A stretch of DNA of 64,000 nt. Source: Posidonia oceanica. Taxonomy: Eukaryota; Streptophyta; Magnoliopsida; Alismatales; Posidoniaceae. Numbering within the stretch: position 1 is the first letter of the stretch; each line of letters opens with the position of its first letter. Below are positions 10,170-22,390 of the stretch, piece by piece. Made by a program: the position numbers and the translations under genes. The notes beneath the pieces are model-generated. The model was not told the origin of the DNA, ran no database searches, and worked only from the letters and a program-made list of their open reading frames with translations. Location: contig JAZBRS010000057.1 of the NCBI GenBank assembly GCA_037176725.1, forward strand, positions 88,433,501-88,497,500. Direction: 5' to 3'.

Positions 10170-12520
10170 TTATGACTCTCTTCTTGCCTTTCTTCTTCTT
10201 CTTGCAGGTCGAGGCCGACACTTAAGAGGAAGGAGATGTCTGTCATCAACAACTGTAGGCCAATACTCTTTCTTTCTTGTGGGAGGAACTTTATCATTAT
10301 AGGTGGCTCTGAACTTTGTAGTTGTGACCCATTCTTCGCAATAGGCATACGCATCTTGATAACGGAAGGCTATACTTGCCATTGCATGTTCACATGGAAT
10401 GCCCATGAAATTACATTTTCTACAAGAACAAGTTTTGTTACCAAGATGGACCTCCTCAGGTCCTGTAACTGTGTGGACTTGAAAATGACCAATTGAAGAT
10501 GAGTACATCATAAGGTGTCTTCCTTGTTCCCTCGCAGCATTTAAATTTTTTTCTCCATAAGGCATTAATATACTAGTCAACTTATTTGCAGCTATCGTTG
10601 TCTTATAGAAATAGCTAACAACCTTCTTCCTTGTCCCCTCAATCATTGCTATAATAGGCAAACCTCTAATATCTACTAATGTGTTGTTCAGACTTTTTAA
10701 TGAATTTGAAGTATGCAAATTATATCTTCAACCAGGGAAAAATGCATTTGCCTAGTGTTCCTTTGCTCCAAAGCTCTTAACCTTTTGAAATGTAATTAGA
10801 TTATGTGTCTTCAACTCGTTTATCATTCTTTCAAAATCAAAAGTTGTATAAGCTTTGGTTGCAACCAAGAATATTGACTTAGCACCCCTATCATTAGTGA
10901 CCGTGAAAAGATTGTTCGACAAGTGATACACACAATAGCCATGAAAAGCATTTTGGAAAATTGTTTCAACATCATAAATTAATCCCTTCTATCGATCTGA
11001 TATGAATGTCAACTGATTCATATAATCATATAAACACTCTGACAACTGCTCAAAGAACCAAGTCCATGTATGTTTATTTTCAATTTCCACAATGGCAAAA
11101 GTTAATGGAAATATATGATTGCCGCCATCCATAGCTGCTACACCAATAAGACAATCAGGATATTTTCCTATAATATGAGTGCCATCTACAATAATTATTG
11201 GCCTCAAATGTTGCTTGAAGCTTCTCAATGATACACCAAATGCCCAAAAGAAGTGATGAAAGTGACCATTAGTCTACTTCAATACAGTAACATTATCATG
11301 ATTGCTCATCTTTAATTCTCTTATGTATGATGGGAGTTGAGCAAAAGATTCATCCAAATCACCAATAAGTTTTGCTAAAGCCTTTTGTTTTACACGGTAG
11401 GTTTTATCGTAGGACACCTCAGCTCCCCAAATCTTCAACATCTCTACTTGAATTGTCTTTGGCGTAAAGATTCATTTGTCATAATATGATCAAAGAATTG
11501 ATCACAAATGAATTCACTTGTGCATTGTTTGTGGCCACGTTCATCACTAACAGCATTAGAAATATGTTGTGAATTGAATTTTTTCACACGAAACCCGATT
11601 TCAACAAAAACACGTCCACTAATAAACCAAGGGCAATCAGGAACTATGCAAGTGGCTTGGAACTTTTGAGGAGTACACTTTTTCGGCTTGTAAACAAATG
11701 TCTTTTTATAGCATATGCCTTAAGAGCTCGCTTGAATTCAACTACACTAGAAAATAGTTGACCGACAGTTAATTCTAAATCATTATCATCAATAATGATT
11801 TCTTCAAAATTTCCAGTGTCATCCTCTTCATCATCAAAAGTGTCACATACGTTCTCATCCTCTTCAAACCATTCCTCACTATCATCCTCTCTATACTTGC
11901 TAATAACACGATCTAATCCAGTGTACATCTCAGTCTCATTAACATCCACACCTTCATCCTCATCATCATTTGATATTTTATTTTCATCATCCACAACTTT
12001 ACCTTTACAATTTATCATTAAAGGTTGTGTCTCTGGAACGATTTCATCTTCTCCTTGAGTTAACCCAGTTCTATATCAAATACATTGAAAAAAAGTTAGT
12101 TTTCAATGACATAAATCAAATGAGAATGATATGTAAATTCAGAGTAAATATAACCATATCTACTAGATGAGACATAAATTACAGAAGGTTTTTCTCCTTC
12201 TACTTTAGTGACAAAGAACTCTAATACTACACACATGCTTAGAAAAAGATTCTACACCGATTCACATCACCATTGTTTAATACATTAATGTAAAAGTCTT
12301 TGGTAGACAATCTTACTTTGTAGTGTAGTTCAATTGGATATTCTTCAATAAATGTTTGAAGAATCTCTTCATACACTATACGTTTGAGCTCGTCATATTT
12401 TAGATTTTGATCCACAAACAAAAATGATTTACGACCACTGTAGTAAGAAGATATCTCTCCTTTGCTCCACTCAAAGTATCAATCATAGTGACATATCAAA
12501 TGTATTTTAGAAGTATCCAT
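10170..12520 (-). pseudogene. MuDR-family transposase (MULE), nearly complete but broken
   Basis: This is a DDE transposase read on the minus strand from ATG at 12520. The N-terminal PB1-like part (12421-12239, ending INVLNNGDVNRC) is followed by an acidic linker and the MuDR domain (about 12018-11644, LTVGQLFSSVVEFKRALKAY). The catalytic MULE domain has IIVDGTHIIG (first Asp, about 11190) and LTFISDR (second Asp, about 10990). The C-terminal SWIM zinc finger is CSCRKCNFMGIPCEH (about 10417-10373), followed by a basic tail ending at 10170. Stops include one after HYD (about 12484) and TAG after SDR (about 10986), and there are frameshifts between 11640 and 11230. Overall order and length match plant MULE transposases. 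Confidence 0.85.
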
Positions 12521-12659
12521 ATTGATAATCCTACAAAAAAAGATATCATATCACGTTATATATAAATCAGAGTGAAAATAATATAAAACTTGTTACACAA
12601 TTGAAGAATGAAGTCTCAATACATATTAAAATATGATATTTTTACAGTTGATAAATAAT

Positions 12660-13420
12660 ATCTTATTACACCTGAATCATGTTTCGTTATTTCTTAAAAC
12701 ATATCTCCCATGTCTTATTTCAAGAAGAATCATGTCTCACGAAGTGTGATAGAATTATATCTCATTTCAAGATATCATGTCTTAATATGATATCTTTACA
12801 ATTGAAGAATCATGTCTTTCAACTCACAAATCATGTCTTACATCATCTTAAGAATCACTTCTCATATATATTAAAATATGCTATCTTTACAGTTAAAGAA
12901 TCATGTCTCAATCCTTCTGAAAATATGTCTCACAGCTCACAAATCATGTCTCATTATACCTGAATCATGTCTCTCATTACACAAGAAATCATATCTTCTT
13001 ATATTAAAATCACGTCTCATTCAACATTAGATCATGTCTCAAGGTTTCTAAAAACATATCTCCCAGCACACAAATCATGTCTCATTATACCTAAATCATG
13101 CCTCATATCTTATTATGTTAAAATCACATCTCATTCAACATTAAATTATGTCTCAAGGCTTCTGAAAACATGTCTTCCAGCTCACAAATCATGTCTCATT
13201 ATACCTGAATCATACCTCTCATTACACAAGAAATCATATCTTATTATATTAAAATCACGTCTCATTGATCATTAAATCATGTCTCCCAACTCACATATCA
13301 TGTCTCATTATACCTAAATCATGTCATTACAAAGATTTATTGGAGTTGTCGTTCTAATAATCACATCTCATTACAAATGAAATAATGTCTCAATTGTCAT
13401 TCATTTATTGGAGTTGTCAT
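12660..13420 (+). repeat. CATGTCTCA motif array, right
   Basis: Some 25-30 copies of ATCATGTCTCA or variants (CATATCTCA, CACGTCTCATT) lie in plus orientation. Higher-order repeats of about 90-115 bp are visible (CTCATTATACCTGAATCATG ... TCAAGGcTTCTGAAAACATG). They lie upstream of the transposase start. Confidence 0.8.
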
Positions 13421-14229
13421 TGACATTTATTACAGATCTATCTACAAACAAAGATTCACTAATATGTATGGCAAAAAAATAAAGAAGATAAGATCGAAAA
13501 TGGAAATGAAACCTCCAAGTTCATCTTTAATGATGGAACCTAAAAGCCAAGAAATCCATAAAAAATAAGAGAAATCACCCACTTCGGAAGTTCTAAATAT
13601 GTAGGATGGTCGACGGCTGCAAAAGAAAGGACGTGAGACGAAGGTCGGAGACGAGAGTAAGAGATGGATCGGAGGTTGGTGTGAGAGAACTCGTTAGCGG
13701 CAAAGTGGTCGGCGATAGGACTCGAGGTAGTGAGAGGAGGGAGACAAGGGCTCGTGATTGGCGTGAGAAGGGGGTATTTTATAGAAAGGTAAAATAGACA
13801 TGAAAAAAGAGAAGTGATCCTCTCTTGTCAAGTGAAAATAAGTGATTCTTTTTTACCAATTTCACTTTCGAGTAGAATTTTGTTGCCAATCTCATCTCTA
13901 TTATTTAGAGCCTTCATTCCCTTAAAAAGAAAGAGTCTTCATGACCTAAAAAAGGAACGACAAACAGAATGTGGTCCTTCCAAATGCTAGCAATATGATT
14001 TGTTAATGTAGACAGCAAGTAGCAGGTAGTTGCAACAGCTCCTAACAGAACTAATTATAGTCTGTATTGAGGATTAGTGTGGGTTAGATTTTTAAAAATA
14101 AAATCTTAAATTATTCGACCTGTCCATGAGTTAAGTTAAATAATAGTCAATAGAGGAGCTTATATAACAGTTGGTCAAAAACCATTCTTTGAGGCCATAA
14201 CCATATTGGACTAAGAACTATAATAAGCA
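13421..14229. other. Intergenic stretch right of the MULE
   Basis: 13600-13800 is purine-rich (GAGAG and GGAGAC runs), possibly the 5' flank of the transposase. From 13,900 on, the sequence is AT-rich and unremarkable. No gene was recognised. Confidence 0.4.
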
Positions 14230-14529
14230 TTGAAAAAAAAGGGAAATCTCTTAAACCAATTCCAAATTTTAACTGTACAGGAAGATCCAATGCCTTCTGG
14301 TTTTGGTGAAAGGGACTTTGAGTATCGAAAATTAGAAACAATCATATTTGTTCCTTTTGTTCACGAGATATATAAATGGAATAAACCCATAACTAATCAA
14401 GATCTGAAGTGGATAACGGCCAAAAAATATAATGATGTAACACCCCTATTTGGTGCTTCTGAGAACCAATGTTTTGATGTTCTCTTATCTTCAGTAACTG
14501 GAATGACCGATGCTATTGAAACTCAATGA
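14230..14529 (+). CDS. Unrecognised 99-residue reading frame
   Basis: The frame is open from ATG 14230 to TGA 14527 in otherwise AT-rich DNA. The segment from about 14281 (EDPMPSGFGERDFEYRKLET...) follows a splice-acceptor-like TTTTAACTGTACAG, so it could be a last exon of a decayed or captured gene. The composition looks protein-like (mixed charged and aromatic residues, a WITAKKYNDVTPLFG segment), but I do not recognise the family. No upstream exon was found. It may be spurious. Confidence 0.25.
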   Translation: MKKKGNLLNQFQILTVQEDPMPSGFGERDFEYRKLETIIFVPFVHEIYKWNKPITNQDLKWITAKKYNDVTPLFGASENQCFDVLLSSVTGMTDAIETQ

Positions 14530-15220
14530 GCTTTAAGGGATTTTTTTCCCCTTCATCTATACAAAGCAAAATGAAAACCTGAGCCATTGAAGTTGATTTT
14601 ATATAATTTATCTGGGAATGGAAAAAAATCGAAGAACTTTTGGAAACTTCTGTCATTGAAACTGAAACGCTACGGTTTTCTGGCATTTAGTTTTCCAAAA
14701 CATTACCTTGTTAAATTGAAAAAGTAGACTACATGTAAACAATATACTTTCTTAGATTTATTTTTCCTTACATTATTTAAAGTAACCAAGCAATTTCATT
14801 TTGAACCTTTTTTTAAAGTTTTGCACGCATTAGGCTTCAAAAGTTCAAATCCCCAGCTTTCTGAGTAATAGCCCTACCTAATGAGCTAGTATTGTTTTTC
14901 TTAACATATAAAGCCCGGGAAATTTTCGATTTAACTCACCTGATAAATTTCCATCGCACATATTTCAAAAACTGAACTTTCATATTCCAAGCATACGTTT
15001 GAGAAACAACATTATAACTTCAATGAGAAAGAACATTTGCTAGATTGTTGCTCCTTAATCAAGCCTCCATGTAAAAGACAAACCCTTTATTAACAGAATC
15101 CAAACACCCCAGTACAAAACCTCTAACTTTTCATTGGTCTGTTCTCTACCCAAATCTAACCTCACTCTTTCCTTATCCTCCTATCCTATTCACAAAATCA
15201 AGAAATCAACCTTTCCCTAT
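14530..15220. other. Upstream region of the kinase gene
   Basis: AT-rich, with no coding sequence recognised. It probably contains the distal promoter of the receptor-like kinase that follows. Confidence 0.4.
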
Positions 15221-15332
15221 CGTTGAACAGCTCTATTGCTCCAAAGTCCACACCAAATTCCTCTTTGTGCTTCCAGAGGATAAAACAAAGGTTCCTTCTC
15301 TTTTACTGCCTCCCTTCACCTTCCACCGCTTC

Positions 15333-15372
15333 CACACACACACACACACACACACACTCTCTCTCTCTCTCA
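15333..15372 (+). repeat. (CA)n(CT)n microsatellite in the kinase 5' leader
   Basis: About 12 CA dinucleotides run directly into about 8 CT dinucleotides. Compound CT-rich microsatellites are common in plant 5' untranslated leaders, and the position upstream of the kinase start fits. Confidence 0.85.
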
Positions 15373-15696
15373 TGGTCGTGGCACCACCAACCATTGATAG
15401 CTCCACTACTCCTCTCCTTCCTTGCTGCCACCCTTCCCTTGCTTCTAAGATGTCCCATTACTTAAACCACCACCTCCAATCACCACTACAAATTCAGCGG
15501 CAGAAGAACGTGCAAGAAGTCATTCTTGAGGTCAGTTATTGGCAAGAGGAAGAGGAGTTGTGGGGGTTCCATCAGAAAGGTCCACTCCACCTGCATTTGC
15601 GGTATAAACCCACCCTGGGATCTGGGCTTTTTCACTTCTCTCTCTGTGGAGGGGATACTTGAGCAGCGGTGTCTGGAAGTCGGTGGTATTCAGGAG

Positions 15697-16744
15697 GTAT
15701 CGAAATGCTACCTATTGTTTTCTGTTTTTTCTTCGAGGAGTTATAATCATACTGTGGTCCTTCTAATTGTTATGGAAAATTATGATATGGGCAATTGATT
15801 TGAAGAAGAAAAAATCATCTTGAGGTTTCGTCGTTGATCTGTTCAGAAATTGTTTTTTTCATTGCACTTGACTTTGTCTGTGTGAGGTGTGACTTGTGAA
15901 CCTGTAAAACAAAATTATTCTTCCAAAAATTGTTAGCATAAAGAACATATAAAAAGTCAGAACTTTTTTCCAAGAAGTTTTTTTTTTCGTTTGGTTTCTA
16001 ATGAAGCTTTTGGGATTTCTTGCAAATAAAATAATTTATTTCGTTTGGCTTATTGGGTTTGTTTTTTGAGTAAAGTCACTCCTTTTAGGTTTTCTGTATT
16101 CTAAGTTTATGATTCTCTGAGGAGCTGAACAATGAAATATAAAACCCATAATATAATTCTAAGCTATAGGTTGATAGCTATGTAATTTAAAAAACCATGT
16201 TTTGCCTCTTGTTGTAAATTAATTTTTCCTGGGCCTCATTCCATTTGTGATTGAAGGCTTCACTCATTGCTGATAAATTTTCATTTCTAATATCTTCTGG
16301 TTTCCTTTTCATGTGATAGATGGGATCTTGTTTCATCTTGCACTTTCTTAGATTTTATTTTTCCAAATTTTCAATCATACTGATTTCGAAGATCATATCA
16401 TCCACAATTGCCAGTTACTTGTTCATGATTCAAGCAACAAGGCTATCTGTAGGCTCTAGTAATAGCTTCTTCATTTTTCTATATGCTTTGCTTGGGAGAA
16501 CAGAAGAAAATTCTTGCTGATTGTTGTTCTTATGCTGAGATAAACGTTCTAATGCTAGATTCTTTACAATGTTGTGAGATTGAACCAAGTTATCTTCATC
16601 ATATGCTAAACAGTTAATGGTTTATACAGTTGATGTCCTTTCACACTTGTCATGTATAGAATGACACCTTTCATTAGCATCTACATTTTCCCGACCATTT
16701 TTCTAACTATGAATGCATACCTGATCTCATCTAGTTTCTTGCAG
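15697..16744 (+). other. Probable 5'-UTR intron of the receptor-like kinase
   Basis: AG|GTATCG at 15697 and TTTCTTGCAG ending at 16744 frame a T-rich, stop-filled stretch. The coding ATG follows 19 bases after the acceptor. Related plant kinases often have a leader intron. This boundary pair is inferred, not proven. Confidence 0.5.
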
Positions 16745-16763
16745 GGATTTTAGCATCTGAAAG

Positions 16764-19700
16764 ATGTCCTCAGTTGGGAACTCTCTTAATGAGCCATTAT
16801 CCCAAAAAACATCCTTGTTAGGTCTTAAGCTGTGGGTTGTGATTGGGGTAGGAGTTGGTTTTTTTATTGTCTTCATTCTTGTCTTATTGGTTATATGTCT
16901 TGCTTCTCAAAGTAAGAGGAAGTCAAGAAGGGCTTCAGACAGATTGCCCATCACTCAAATTCCCCATGTTTCAAAGGAAATTAATGTGGTTGGAGTGGAG
17001 AAGTTCACAGCTAACAATTTCTCTGATAGTGATGGGATTGTACTTACATTACATGACAATTCAAGCGAAAGGGAATCAGATAAGGCCATGGTCCACTGGG
17101 GTATGGCTAACACAAGGCATACAACGATTAACGGCCAATTAAGTTCATTTGGTAATACATACGAAAATGTTATGTATCAATCTGGTGATGCTTCTGAGAG
17201 TATTACAATGCATAAGACAGTATCTTCGCATCACATAACAGCATCTTCGCTTTTGAGTGGTCTCCCCGAATTTTCTCATCTTGGTTGGGGTCATTGGTTT
17301 ACTTTAAGAGACTTGGAACTTGCAACCAATCACTTTTCAAAGGAGAATATCATAGGAGAAGGTGGTTATGGAATTGTTTATCAGGGCTACTTAATAAATG
17401 GGGCAGCGGTAGCCATAAAAAAGCTCCTCAACAACTTGTAAGTTCTATTGAATTCACATTTTCAATTTTATACTAGTGTAGTTTATTATGTTTTTCTTCT
17501 CAGTCCAGAATACTTTCCCCCCTTGAAGCAAGTGTTGCTTCAAATATAAAACTAATTATTGTTTTGCTTTGTATCAGAGGACAAGCAGAGAAAGAATTTA
17601 GAGTTGAAGTTGATGCTATTGGCCATGTACGCCACAAAAACCTGGTCCGTCTTTTGGGGTACTGTGTGGAAGGCACTCAAAGGTGTGTATTCTTTGCTTC
17701 TCTAAAGAGGAAATCCATTTGCATTTTCTTTTTGTTTCAAAACTTACTAATGAAGTTGGTAGATTTTCTCTGTTGATAATAAGCGTGTCTCCTTAAATTT
17801 TCTGTACTGAACATCTCCATCTTTGTCTAAAGATTTTTAAGTTTATTTGTCTCACTTTCAAAAAATTACTCAGAATGCTAGTCTATGAATATGTCAATAA
17901 CGGAAATTTGGAACAATGGCTTCATGGAGAAAACCATTCTCAAGGTTCTCTTACATGGGAGGCACGTATGAAGGTCCTGCTTGGCACAGCTAAAGCGTAA
18001 GCTCACTTGCAAACTTGTAAGCTTACGTTCTAACCAACATAATGTCTCAATATCTTCTTACAATAATTTTGGAACTGCAATTGATTTTTTTCTGCAGCCT
18101 TGCATATTTACATGAGGCTATAGAGCCAAAAGTAGTGCACAGGGATATCAAGTCCAGTAATATATTAATAGATGATGATTTCAATGCCAAGATTTCTGAC
18201 TTTGGTCTAGCTAAACTGCTGGGTGCTGGAAGAAGCCATATCACTACACGAGTTATGGGTACCTTTGGGTAGGTCTTTGCCACCATCAATGCTTCATTTC
18301 TGGCCATTCTTGAATGTGAGCATTGTGGGAAAGATATTGATGTTTGCTGATTCTATGTATTTTATCATATCTGATTGCAGCTACGTTGCACCAGAATATG
18401 CCAATACTGGCCTTCTGAATGAAAAGAGTGATATTTACAGCTTTGGGGTTGTTCTACTGGAAGCAGTAACTGGTCGAGATCCTGTTGATTATGGCCGGGC
18501 AGCTCACGAGGTACAACTACTCATCATAGGGTTTGTGATTATTTCACAACTTTAATTCATATTTTGAGCTAAAAAAAATTAGATACGTCAGTGTTCAGCA
18601 TGTGCATCCATCATGCTTTTAGCTAGAGCTACAAAATCTCTGCAAGGTTTAATAAGTGGCCATGACTTCTGAGATTTAGGTTCTGATTTAGTGATTGCAG
18701 GCATTCACTGGCTGGTGAATAGAGTTGTTTCTTATGTACTTTGTATACTCTTAGAGATTTTTGCATGTATTACTTTTAATAATTTTATGGTAGTGCAGTA
18801 GTGGGCACCCCGTAGAGCTTGTTTTCAGAAGTATTTTTTATTTACCTTTATGTGAATAAATAAGTTTAAAATATAAATTCCACTTCCATTTAAGTGTTTT
18901 AGGAGTACACATCTTGCACAGCCTTCTATGCTCCACTGGCAGTATAGATGTGATCTTGTGTTGTAGGACTAGGATCAAGAAAATTAGTGATCATTTGTCA
19001 TGTTGCAGAAGCCATACCTAGGTTTTACATCTGGAATCTGGGTCCATGATAAACTTCAAGAGAGCATTTCACAAGATAAAAGCTTGGTCAAGCTTGTTTC
19101 TTTAGAATCCATCCATCTACTTCAGAATATTACTCGATGATCTAAATTTGGTGTAGCCTTTATTCATGTTACGCATTTTAACGCCTGAGAAGTTATATTT
19201 AATAACCAAGAGTTCCTTCTTTTCTCTGGGGCATCAAATTGTGCAAAAATTTAGTTAAAAATGATTGAGTAAATAGATGCTTTATTATATTCCTGCATTC
19301 ATTCTGTCTCAAGGAACTGGTTTCTATATTTTTGTTACTAATATGGCATGGTTTATGATATGTTGTACTGGTGCTTGCAGGTTAATCTTGTTGATTGGCT
19401 CAAATTGATGATTGGAAGTAGGAGATCAGAAGAAGTTGTTGACCCAAACCTTGAAAACCGACCATCGACAAAAGCTCTAAAGCGAGCCCTTCTAACTGTT
19501 CTGAGGTGTCTAGATCCTGATTCAGAGAAAAGACCAAAGATGTCGCATGTTGTTTGCATGCTGGAATCTAATGATCAGACACTTCATGAGGTTAATATAG
19601 AATATTCTATTCTCATCTATACAATGCCATTCCACTTTTTTATATTTCTTTGCAAGATTAGTCATCCTTTATTATCTTCATATTACCATTTATACAAACA

Positions 19701-20178
19701 AGTGCTTCCCATAAAATTTGACTGCATCTTATGTAATTTTAGCTTAAAAAGAGGCAGCATGTCTAGATAAGAACTTAAGAATCTGGCACAATGCAGTCAT
19801 TGTAGCAAGGGCTTTATGGGAAACATAAAGAAAGTTCAAAACTGCAAAATAAATGTAGCTTTATTGCAGACAGCTACAACTTCTATTCTTTTCTCTGTTT
19901 AGTTACAAAAGTAATTTGTTTTTTCCTTAGCCCGAGATGGCTGTATTATGTTTGATTGACTGGATTCTTACAAGATAAAATCACTAGAAAATCTTGACCT
20001 TTCTTTTAGTTCAGGGTGGTAAACTTACTGAAACAATTTGCAGGATCAGAGGATTCGAAGGAGCAAGAATAGTCATAAAGAAGCTGAATCCCATAGGGAG
20101 TACTCTGACACAGATAAGAGTGACAATCCAGATTCAGACATCAATAGCAGAAGAAAGAAACCATTGCCAAAGAAGTGA
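16764..20178 (+). CDS. Receptor-like protein kinase, seven coding exons, intact
   Basis: Coding exons: 16764-17437, 17578-17682, 17874-17996, 18098-18268, 18381-18510, 19381-19590 and 20044-20178. All junctions are GT/AG and the joined frame gives 515 residues. There is a short N-terminal region without a clear signal peptide, a transmembrane helix (residues 23-47), then basic KRKSRR and a variable linker. The Ser/Thr kinase domain has the glycine loop GEGGYG (198-203), VAIKK (Lys219), HRD (315-317), DFG (335-337) and APE (361-363). All catalytic residues are present, so it should be an active RD kinase at a membrane. Order, length and exon pattern match the plant group that includes Arabidopsis At5g18500 and At2g42960, which lack a large ectodomain. 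The C-terminal 44 residues are charged and low-complexity. The fifth intron (870 bp) is the longest within the coding region. The ligand and pathway are unknown. Confidence 0.93.
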
Positions 20179-20608
20179 TGTATTACATCTTTAATGATGC
20201 TCAAATCGTTACTTCTACTTCTGTTATCTTGGGCATCTTTAGTTTTTTTTTTGCCGATAGTTTACCACCGAGCAAGCTTTGTTCATGTTACACGCTTAAA
20301 GAAAACACACCACTACCACCATAATTGATATCACAGGGTGCAGGATTGATTTGTTTGATCTATACACGATGTTTGTAAAATCCCACTTCATTGGATGTAC
20401 AGTTTAGTAGGATAGTTGAGGATTGAAATATATTGATGAGGAGAAGGGATTTTTTGTTTTGTGATTACACTTAACTCACGAGGCTTGAGTTAAGCTTATG
20501 TTTCTGATAAAGAATAAGTTGGGAGGATTATTACAACTGCACTTCTTTGTTTCTATATTGTTAATTCTCATGGGACCTCAAGGGTTTGATGGATGTATAA
20601 TGTATTGA

Positions 20609-20614
20609 AATAAA
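20609..20614 (+). terminator. Possible poly(A) signal of the kinase gene
   Basis: AATAAA lies 430 bases after the kinase stop codon, in an AT-rich 3' region. It is the first canonical hexamer I noticed there. Confidence 0.4.
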
Positions 20615-21453
20615 AGAAGAAGAAACCCTCACAATTTCATTATAATCACAACCTTTTTACCCATCAATTTGGGTAAAATTTGTACATATCAATTTGGAGT
20701 TGCCTTTGATTTCCTATGATGTTATGGTTGATTGCAGCTTCTGTCAAACTATGATATTTGCATTTTAATTGTTATTATCATGTCAACTTCAATTCAGCAA
20801 ACTTTAGGTGGTGTTCAGAGATCAAATTATAAACAAGTTGGCAAAAAATTAGAAAGTGACAGCCGAGGAAAAAGAAGTTCATCAACGCTCAGACCTCAGG
20901 ACCATTAGTGATCGTAAGGCCTGTCTGGTACCCTTCTTTTCTCTCAAGTCAACACTTAAATATGACGTTTAGAAAAGGCTAAATATATATTCTACAAAAC
21001 TAAAGTTGGAGATCTCGATGGATTAGTGTTTCCATGACTGGCAATATGCAAGCCTAGATGTTATTCCACAGGAAAGGGACGTATGCAACTTTGATACTAG
21101 TGTGAATGCAGGTTTGTAGTGGATTAAATTGTGGATGGGATATAAAATACGGGCCGATTTGGGAGGGAAGCGACTCCTTAGGCCGATCCTCTAAGTGGGG
21201 TCCTTAGGCTCCACCACACCCCACCGCTTGTGAGAGGGTCGACGGTCTCTTCACAAGCCGACTTGCGTTACTTTTTCAATTGTAAATGTTCATTTTATAA
21301 TATTTTGTTTGAAATCTTCTAAATTTTTCTAATTAGAGGTTTTTCCTTTTAGTTTTTGTATCGCTATCTTAAAAACTAATGAAACTACGGAAGGCTCTTT
21401 TACAATATATCCAGGTGGCCTTATATCTTTTTATATTACCATAGTTGTTCCTT
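20615..21453. other. Intergenic sequence downstream of the kinase
   Basis: No gene seen. It contains an imperfect palindrome, GCTTGTGA (21226-21233) facing TCACAAGC (21251-21258), in a GC-richer patch. Confidence 0.5.
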
Positions 21454-22280
21454 TTTAAATAGGATAATTTGCATGTATACCCTCCAAATTTGCCTATATT
21501 GCATATATATCCTCTAAATTTTTTCTATTGCGTATATACCCTCCAAATTATTTTTGTCAGTGCATCTATACCCTTGCCGTCACCCATGTTACATTCCATT
21601 GGAGAGCTTCCAACATATCTTAACCATGATTAGGACCTAAGAAAGGACCAATTTATCCTCCCTCTCCTTAGAGCCATGCCTCCCTCTCCTCCCTCTTTTC
21701 GCACCCTCCTCTTCCTTCTCCCACTCCCAAAAACACCACCATTGTCTCCTTCTCCCTAGCCTCCAGAGGAGTGTACTTGGGGGTTAGGGTTTTGCAGCAT
21801 AGCGGAGCAATGGTAGTGATTAAAGGTGGATGGCGGGGTTCCTTAGTGGGGGTGGGGTGGGGGCACCGAAATCTGAAGCCACATCCCCTAATCGTGCCTC
21901 TTCGACTGTCATAGTTGCCGTTGCGGTGGAAGGAGGTGATCCGACCTTGTTTGTTCTTCCCCTGTCTTGGTGGTGCCTTGTGTCAAAACTACCGGAGTGG
22001 CTTTCCCTTGAACAACAGCATTGTGACCTTCGTCGTTGGAGGAAAAGGAGGAGAAATGTTGAAGCAACCAATGAGGGGGGAGAGAGAGAGAGAGAGTGAG
22101 TGAGTGAAGTAAACGACGTGTTTTGAAATTTGATGACAATAGTTACGGCAACTTAACTAAAGGACATGTGTGCATTGACGGAAGCAAAGTAAAAGGTATA
22201 CATAATAGTTGTAAAAGATGAAAGGTATACATGTAATATGAGTGTTTTTGGAGGGTATATATGCAAAATTCCCTTTTAAA
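21454..22280. mobile_element. Non-autonomous TIR element of about 0.8 kb
   Basis: The left end reads AATTTGCATGTATACCC then TCCAAA. The right end, reverse-complemented, reads AATTTTGCATATATACCC then TCCAAAA. Both lie next to TTTAAA, which may be the target duplication or part of the ends. The left side repeats the GCATaTATACCCTCcAAAT motif four times in tandem (21470-21575). The interior carries a GC-rich stretch (about 21650-22090) unlike its flanks, possibly captured sequence. No transposase is present. Confidence 0.65.
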
Positions 22281-22390
22281 TCATCTACTTATAGCATTTT
22301 GTAAAAATAAATATAAGTAGTCAATAGATGCTATCCTCTTGGACAAGCATGTTGGAGATGCATAATGTCAAACCGTTACAAGAGAGAGAG

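Larger units (their letters stand above)
8040..13900. mobile_element. Decayed Mutator-like element with Ulp1 protease (approximate limits)
   Basis: A MuDR-type transposase (minus strand, 10170-12520) and a Ulp1-like C48 protease (plus strand, 8253-9378) converge, with arrays of CATGTCTCA motifs at 9590-10080 and 12660-13420. Plant MULEs carrying a Ulp1-like gene are known (Kaonashi-type). I could not find terminal inverted repeats or a target duplication, so the outer limits are guesses and the left end may be covered by the Tat-1 LTR. Confidence 0.6.

Noticed and set aside
15267..15662. 131-residue frame upstream of the kinase
   Set aside because: Reads through the CA/CT microsatellite in the presumed leader; a chance open frame, though an upstream reading frame cannot be excluded.
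21830..22099. 89-residue frame inside the TIR element
   Set aside because: Overlapped by several frames on both strands in GC-rich sequence ending in a GAGAGA run; no domain or splice structure seen.
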